This document shows, piece by piece, positions 56,786 through 64,000 of a stretch of 64,000 nucleotides of DNA; the stretch's first letter is position 1; each line of letters opens with the position of its first letter. The stretch comes from Lepraria neglecta (taxonomy: Eukaryota; Ascomycota; Lecanoromycetes; Lecanorales; Stereocaulaceae), in assembly GCA_033220425.1 (NCBI GenBank), contig CM065648.1, positions 4,402,001 to 4,466,000 on the forward strand, written 5' to 3'. The notes under the pieces are model-generated. The model did not search any database, had not been told where the DNA came from, and worked only from the letters and a program-made list of their open reading frames with translations. Position numbers and translations under genes: made by a program.

Positions 56786-59062
56786 GTTTCTTACAGACCG
56801 AGACGATCAGACTGTATTTGAGCGTGGCGACAAGGATAGTGGGGGGTTGATACCGCGGTTTTATACAAGCTAGTCAGATGGCAGCAAGCGAGGAAGAAGG
56901 ATTTCTCTCAGTAGAACCTCGGCGGGCAGAGCGGCGTCTTTAAGAATTCAAAGCAGGAGCTCGAACTTGGAACCGGGATTTCCATCTTACTACTTAGAGT
57001 ATTGCACTGCATGGTGGCTGAAAGATGCGCTGATGTCAACGCTCCCCTTCTAGGCTTGAAGGCGGCTTCTTTAACCGATGGCTTCAGAGGAGAGAGCTGA
57101 AAAAGACCGAAGAGCTGGATCATCTGACCAGTAGGCCGGAGTAGTCTGTGCACATGGTTCACGAGCTAACGAACATCTTGCGAGTTACCCATCTCACCAA
57201 AAGAACGAGCGAACGAGAGAACGAGAGAACGAGGGGGCGTTTGGCTAAAGGAATATCGATCTCGAAGAGTTAAGTCCTGTCGCGCGGGGTCTCGATTTAT
57301 CGAGGAGCTATGGTCAAATGAAGCTTGCCAAATGGCGAACCGGCTGGGCTGAAGGGATGGATTTCATCCCGGCATCAAGCCTTCAAGAGCTCCTACCGTG
57401 CACGGTCCCTCCATCTCCAGACCGATGGATTGAAAAGCAAGCGATGCGCCTGGCTTCGACCAATACTGTGAAAGCCTTGCCATTAGATCAATATGTTATT
57501 GCCATTTTGGGTGAGATGGCGCAGAGCTACTGCAATGCTGGCCGCTTGGTGACAGTGGCTGGCTGAAGAACGGTTGTGATAGTGGCTGGCTGAAGAACAC
57601 TTATGATAGCAGACGTTCCGTGTTCTTGTGCAATCAACCGTTGGAATCTAGGCTTCGCCAGTTAGAAGTGTTGATTTGACGAACCCCGCCCGTTATTCTG
57701 CAATGGGTCGAGATTAGCAGATATCGAGGCCAGATTTGGACAAATGACGGAATGAGAGGATTCTTGCAACATTCGGGCCATTGAGCCTTTTGCTCAAAGA
57801 GCAGATCTTCAGTTGACATTTAGTCAGAACCAAGTCATGGCCACTTTAGGATCAAGCCGAAATCAATGTAGGAATGCTTAAAGGTCTATACGTATTCTTG
57901 TGCTAAGATGACGAAAAGAGGCACTGGACTTTTAATCCGCTCTCTTTAGCGGACGGGAGTTGCCGATGTCAGAGCGGACTCTCATTCCTACCACTAACAC
58001 GACCCCGGATGGGGCGGGGAAGTCGGTTTCCTTGAAGTCGGAAGTACTGCTAAACCGTATAGCGTAGTCGAGACTCTCTGAATGGTAGTGCTTGAGTGGC
58101 TAAAAGCAGCATCCAACTTCGAACGGGCTGAAGGAAATGCGTCGTGTGAGAGGGGGAGGGAGATAATCTGAATCTTGTGATTATAGCAATGCCGCACGGC
58201 TCTTGTGGGCCCATTACGTCTTTCAGCTTTCATTTTGACGGAGCTAGACGCCACAAAAAGCAAAGCTGGTATTTGATTGGACTTTCCAAAGACTAAATGT
58301 GATAGGTTGATGCTAGCTACATAAGACTCGGGTGTCAAAAGGGGACTACCTTTTAGTATTAAACTAGTAAATAGATTAATTAGAGCGGAATAGGGAGGGG
58401 CGTGCATTTGCTTCAGGTGTCTGGTGAAGAAGTCTTTGTGATCGAACTTGTAGCAGGAAAGCTCAGGGAATTCGGGATTAACCGAAGTTGAGGCCGAAGT
58501 TGTACTGCCTCTTCTAGTGTCCTGCTTATTGACTGGTGCCTATAGACCAGATCTTCCTTAGTCTCTCGCACGGCGGTCTTAGCTAGCTCCTCCGTCTTCT
58601 TATATTCTTTCTTCCTTCTCTTCTTTACTTTTGTACGAAACTACTCTATATTAGCGTCAGACTCCGGTTTTTGCTCAGGTATTGGACTGCTTAGCCCTAG
58701 AAATTCCCCTCTTGCGCTTAGTATAGGGCGCGCAAGTCCTGCTATTATATATCTAGATCTCCGATCGTATATACTAAATATTGATATAGCGCTTCTATAT
58801 ATTTTTACTACTATTGATTGATTTATAGCTATAAGTATAGAACTTATAGACGAAAGGAGGGTTTTGTATTTCTAGTATATATTTATTATAAGCTACCTTT
58901 GATATCGATAAGACTATCTTTTCTTTAGGTATATTCTACTCGTTCGTAATCTTTCTTCTAATAACAGATTATCGCGACATTCGGAGCAATTCCGCACTTG
59001 CAGCCAATCAGAACATCCCTTTAGAGCTGCATTTCCTCTCTCGGCTAGCGCCTTCAACCACC
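56786..59062. other. Long gene-poor stretch with small repeats
   Basis: About 2.3 kb. It holds a GAACGAGA-type microsatellite near 57,205-57,235, a tandem pair of GTGGCTGGCTGAAGAAC near 57,555-57,597, and isolated short frames (56908-57162 minus, 57318-57566 plus, 57994-58407 minus) without recognisable domains. From about 58,700 the sequence becomes very AT-rich. Confidence 0.5.
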
Positions 59063-59398
59063 AAAAGTTGAATCCGCTGCGCACTTCTTCGCAGTAATGC
59101 CCCGCGCCACATACGCCATATGATATCGAGATGATTTCATAAGTTTTGGAGTCAATTATTAGCTTGCTTGCGCATCAAGAATTTTTAGAATCGGCCCATT
59201 TGCGCAATAGTTATGAGCAAAAGAAGCGTTTTCGCCATGTTTTGCGGGCAGCGCAAGCTCGGTGGCAAATGCCAAGCATTGAGCTTGGCGCCCCCGGACC
59301 TAGAACATCAAAAGTTGAATGCGCACCGCAACTTCTTCGCAGCGATACCCCGCGCCACATACGTCATATGATATCGAGATAATTTCATAAGTTCTGGA
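59063..59398. repeat. Diverged direct repeat pair (about 88 bp, 247 bp apart)
   Basis: AAAAGTTGAAT starts both copies, 59063-59150 and 59310-59398. They share CCCGCGCCACATACG, CATATGATATCGAGAT and ATTTCATAAGTT. Differences include several C/T and G/A exchanges. The interval carries a short AGCAAAAGAAGCG region and no gene. It may be the ends of a lost element or a simple tandem duplication. Confidence 0.75.
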
Positions 59399-59714
59399 AC
59401 CAAACATGCGCTTTCCAACGCGGTTCGAATTTTAAAATTTGCCTAAGATTTAGCTAAGGAAAGCTCAAAAAACATATTTTTGCCTCCGGAGTAACCTAAA
59501 GCTACCCCCGCAGCCACCCCCGCAGCCGCCCCCGAAGCACTAATATACTAAATCCTTAAATAACTTTTAATACATTAGGGTTAGGGCTTAACTTTATATA
59601 TAAAAAATATACTATAAATAGAGGGCTTTCTAATTTCGCTTAAATTTTCTAAATCGAGTTCGAAATAAGCGAGATATAGCCGTTTTTACGGTAATCTTCT
59701 GTGAAGATTATAGG
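59399..59714. other. AT-rich gene-free stretch
   Basis: About 300 nt of AT-rich sequence with a short CCCCCGCAGCCACC-type GC island at 59,510-59,540. No frame worth calling. Confidence 0.5.
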
Positions 59715-62700
59715 TGTAACGGGGTCTAGGCATGCGTGACTGAGCAACTGGTGGATTTGCTACTAGATAGACTGAATCCTGAGGAACTCAGGCAGGAGTC
59801 CTCAGAGACAACACATTTATCGAGGGAGATTGCACCCTCGCATCAAGCCGATCCACTATGCGACTTGCGCTGTCGCATAGCCGCACTAGAGGGATAGTCT
59901 CCCGAACCTGGTCTAGTATCTCTATGGTCGGCCCTTACAATTATCCTCTCTTTTCTAAGACGAGCTCCTGTAAGGTAGCAAGCGTAGGAAGAAGAACAAT
60001 AGCAATCAGCTACCCCTACCGGAGCAGCTTTATAGTACGCCGGTACCCTATTATATAGATATTGCACTAATACGCCAGTAATTATCAGACGACTGCCAAG
60101 CAGACGAGATCCGACTCGAAGTCCGAGTCAATTAGTTAGATCGATATCTTTCGAACTTTAATCCTTCTGTCTTATACGACGCTTTAGTCTTATTAAAACT
60201 ATAAAAACCTCCCTAGTAGGTAGGAAAATAGATAAAAGAGTACTATCGGTTATAGTATCGCTATAGATATTAACGCTTTCTTCTACCCTTACCCTTATTT
60301 GTAGACGTAGGTCTCTTTAGAATACGTCGTTATAGCCTCCTTCCGGCGGCTACCGATTCTACTATAGGCCTATTAGGGTATTCCTTATAAAACTTTCCTA
60401 ATAGCTTCTATAGATAAGAGACCCCCTCGAAGGGTTCCTAAGTATCCTCTAAATCAGGATAACCTTCCTAATAGATTTAATAGTATAGGCCTCCTGCCTT
60501 ACTATCCTCGCCGGGTTCGAAAATTACGCTATCTATAACGCCAGCGATAATATAGTCCTATATATCGCCCTCGTTGAATTCTATATCCTCTAGGCTTTAG
60601 CTTATCTCCCCCTACTTTAAAGAGTCCTTTTCTAGTAAGGATATATAGAATATATTATAAATTCGCTAGCTATCCGGTAGCTTTAGTTAGTACGACTATA
60701 AGCCGACGACGTCTATAATAAGGAATAGACCGAATTTCTTGAACTCTAGCTTCCTATTTCGCTTTATCTTTATATACTTAGTATTTAACTAAACGCGGTT
60801 ACCGACTTTATAGTCTCGTAGCTTCCGATATCTATTAGCGAACTCCGCTTATAATTAATATATAGCCAAGATAGTATCCTTATATACGCCTATTAGTATA
60901 AATAAGTATTTTATATTATTAACTACGGCGTAAGAACGAGATTTCGGATCGATTTCCTCGTCCTAAGATATCCTTAGACTATAGCTAAGGTTAGCCTCGA
61001 ATAGCGATATACTAGTAGTAGAGTTCTTTATATTATTATAAGTAAACTCCGCTATAGGTAACTACTATACCTAGTCATCCTACTCCTAGCAGACGAACGC
61101 TCGTAAGTATTATTCTATAGTACTATTCTGTCGCTTAGTCTAGCTATCGGTCTAAGGGTAAAAAGCTGTCGAGAGGCGACGTCTCACCCCTAGGAAATAC
61201 GTAAGGCTAGACTAGAACTAAGAGGTGAATAGTAACCTACGGTCTGTTACTATAGAGTCCGGTAATCTATAATAGCAAACTAGATTCTTAATTAGTATCT
61301 AGGCGAACTACTTAGCGTCGAGCATCTTGTCTACTACTATATAATATAATATCTTTATAAGACGGTCTATAATTATAAGGATCGAGTTATATATATACCT
61401 ACGCCAATCTTTCAATAGGGGTAGCCCAGTTACGAAGTCTAATAATATATCCTTCTATTTATAAGTAGGGACTAGTAAGGGTATTAACTTACTATACGGT
61501 TTGTGCCTTAACGACTTAGTTATAGTATATATAGAGTATATAGCGACGTATTCGCTTATATCCTTGGTAAGCTTCGGCTAGAAGTACTTATATTAAATAA
61601 GTACTTAAGTCTTCTTAGTACCGAAATAGCCTACTAGTAGACTATTATAATAGCGTTCTATAATAACGTCTCGCAATGCCTCAGGAATATATATTCGTCC
61701 CTTATAGTATAGTCTGCCTCTAGCGAGACTATAGGGTTAGCTACTTAGGCCGCTTAGAGAGTTGATTATAGATTTCTTCAATTATTCTATAACATTCCTT
61801 ATATAATCGTCCTTAAGAGTTAACTCTTCGAGTTAATTATTAAAAGACTAATCCTTAACGGAGTCACCCGTAGGGTCTTCGATTATAATAGTAGCTTGTA
61901 TTTAGGCCTACTATCCGTATATACCGGGTACCCTATTAGTACCGGTAATAAGTATCTAAAAGTAGCCTGCTATAAAAGTAGACCGCTCTATAGTACGGAA
62001 CCCTTATAGGGTATACTTTAGCTTATTAAGTAGATAATAGTTCTCTCGTTCGGTAATACTATTATTCTACTTATAGTTAGGGATCTAACTTAGTAGGTCC
62101 GCGGGATTATATTTCCCCTGATAATATTCGATAGTAAAGTCGTAGCGGCTTAGTTCTTACGCCTAACGAATCTAATAACTATTTAGTTATATAGTGCTTA
62201 TAAATCTCTTAAGATTATAATAATCTGTTAAGACCTAAGTCTTATACCTGCTACCCTCGTAGTAGTAGTACTAGTATTTGAATAACTTAATAATAGCTAA
62301 TAGTTCTTTATTATGCGTGTCGTACTAGGTCTCTACCGGAATTTATTTACGTAAGTAGTATACTACTAGGTACCAAACTTTACTATATAACTGACTCAGG
62401 ATACTACTAATAGTATAGCCCGATATATTAGTCTCTGCCCGTATTAGTAGTTCCGGGTTAAAGTACCTTAGTACCGGTATAGTAGTAAAAGCTATCTTTA
62501 AATCTTTAAAGGTCTTCTTTACCTCGGGTATAAGAATAAACGGACTCTTAGAGCTCTTTTCATTTATCTTAGTATCTCTAGATATAGTAATTATATCCCT
62601 CTGCACGTTAAAGACTACTCGGGTATACAAGTCTATATCTTTAGTGGCTACTCGGGCGTGCGAGTCTATACCTTTAAAGACTACTTAGGCGTGCGAGTCT

Positions 62701-64000
62701 ATATCTAGGGTACCTTTAGATACAATATTTGTATCCCTCTGCACTATACCTCTAAATATAATATCTATACTTCTCTATATATTAGAGACTACTCGGGCGT
62801 ACGAGTCTATATCTCTTTTAGGTAGTAATATCTTTATTAACTCCGTTAGAGGAGCCGTAATATAACTAAACCCCTTAATAAACCTGCGATAGAAATTCGC
62901 AAAGCCTACAAAGACCTGAATCTCTCGAATAGAATTTAGTTCTGGCCAGTTCTTAACTGACTGGATATGGTCTTCCTCTATACTTACCCCTATAGGGGCG
63001 ATAATATAGCCTAGGAAGTGTACCTTGTCTATACCGAAATAATACTTCTAAAGATTAATAAATAGGCTATACTATCTTAATTTGTCTAGAACCTACTTTA
63101 TAGCCTCGACGTACTTAGTACTAATATCTTGCGTATAAATAAGAATATTATCAAGGTAAATAATACAAAAGATATCTAGCTTTTCGGCTAATACTTGATT
63201 AATATACGCTTAGAACGTTATAAGGGCATTTATAAGCCTAAATAGTAAGACTTAGTACTCGAAGTAACTATAATATATTCTAAACGCAGTCTTCTATTTA
63301 TTACCCTTCTTGATACAAAGGCGGTAATATATAGTAGTTAGATCCAATTAAATATACCTCTTAGCTATAGCTAGGCGATTAATAGATTCTCTAACGAGGG
63401 GAAGAGGGTACCGATTCTTAATCATGATTATATTCAGTCCTCGATAGTCTATATAGAGGCGTAGACCTCTACCGGGCTTTCGTACGAAGAGGATTAGTAA
63501 CCCCGCCAGCGATATAGATAGCTGTATAAAGCCGTTAGTAAGGTTACTCTCAATATAGCCTCGTAAGGTCTCGAGCTCTACCTTATTCAGGTTATAGATG
63601 GGATCGTAGGGCGGCTATCACTCGTCTATAAGGTCGATAGCGTGATCTGCAGGTCCGTACTCTGGTAACCCTATAGTACTACTATCCGAAAAGATATCAG
63701 AGTACTCGCTATACTCCGGCGGTATTTGTACTATCTTAGTAGTAGTACTACTTGCCTAACTAATATGTGCGCGACGATCTCTATAGACCGGAGGCTCGTT
63801 AGCGTTTACTACTTAACGCGTATATATAATAAAATAGTATACTTCCTTACTAATAGCAAGCCGAGCGAACTCCTTCGGATCTATAATATCTACTCGACAA
63901 GTGGTCGTGAGAGCTACTACCGTAGTATAGATCCTCTACCGGAATAACTTCTTAACCTAATCAATGTCTAGATTCGCTATAGTTAGCTATAGTATACTAA
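59715..64000 (-). mobile_element. Ty3/Gypsy LTR retrotransposon fossil, heavily mutated, running past the window end
   Basis: On the minus strand, reverse-transcriptase sequence is recognisable around 62,900-63,600 (remnants of the GLRLYIDYRGLN and KNRYPLP motifs). The RNase H part lies at about 62,340-62,630 (TTIPVLRYFNPELLIRAETN; SGYTISSILSQ). An integrase-like region is expected and faintly seen at about 61,000-61,900, and a tail region lies near 60,600. A TGTAACGGGG at 59,715 may be an end of the 3' LTR, giving a tentative LTR of about 0.4 kb; the other LTR and gag lie beyond the window. The element is clearly broken, with very many disruptions and strong AT bias typical of repeat-induced point mutation, so it is an old inactive copy. 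Confidence 0.75.

Noticed and set aside
57994-58407. 137-codon minus frame
   Set aside because: Serine/leucine-rich with no recognisable domain, inside a decayed stretch.

Overview
This is a window of a filamentous ascomycete (Pezizomycotina) nuclear genome. The genes carry short GT-AG introns of mostly 48-75 nt. Orthologues of typical fungal housekeeping proteins (Tim17, Apc2, a Dhr2-type helicase, a Mam3-type CBS protein) sit among families expanded only in filamentous ascomycetes: HET, DUF7708/NLR-like, ULD_2-type ubiquitin-like, and the AAA ATPases with a long N-terminal extension. I cannot fix the class from sequence alone; the sharp split into a gene-dense part and an AT-rich decayed part fits Dothideomycetes or Leotiomycetes with repeat-induced point mutation. 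I resolved splice junctions by hand, matching donor, acceptor and reading phase; where this failed I say so.

Layout. (1) 0.4-41.2 kb is a gene-dense, core-like block: a small Alb1-like nucleolar protein (-), a processive GT2 glycosyltransferase (+) followed by a cytochrome P450 (+), Tim17 (-), a small secreted protein (+), an Old Yellow Enzyme (-), a BTB/POZ protein (+), a decayed and an intact copy of a ULD_2-type gene (+) with a zinc-finger gene between them, Mam3 (-), a four-TM membrane protein (-), a YqfO/Nif3-C-like PII-fold protein (+), the DEAH helicase (-), a conserved fungal protein with a charged coiled coil (+), Apc2 (-), a DUF7708/NLR-like gene (+) and a convergent AAA ATPase (-). 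(2) 41.2-59.7 kb is accessory: a HET-domain gene (-), an orphan 755-residue single-exon ORF (+), a small secreted protein (-), and long stretches with no intact gene that hold relics of host genes. These are the GTPase effector domain of a dynamin-like protein, a viroplasmin/RNase H1-N-like protein, and the 3' two thirds of a Dicer-like 2 gene broken in many places. A MITE-like element, an 88-bp diverged direct repeat and a compact nested-hairpin block also lie here. (3) About 59.7 kb to the window end is very AT-rich and holds a heavily mutated Ty3/Gypsy LTR retrotransposon fossil on the minus strand that runs out of the window.

How the genes relate. The left block mixes housekeeping functions (mitochondrial import, ribosome biogenesis, anaphase-promoting complex, metal homeostasis) with a possible GT2-P450 pair. 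The right block is dominated by families linked to self/non-self recognition (HET, NLR-like) and by dead copies of antiviral or transposon-control genes (Dicer-2, dynamin family) beside the transposon fossil. The most notable items are the decayed DCL2 copy, the nested-hairpin block near 41.7 kb with two copies of one hairpin architecture closed by different complementary stems, and the duplicated ULD_2 gene of which only one copy is intact.
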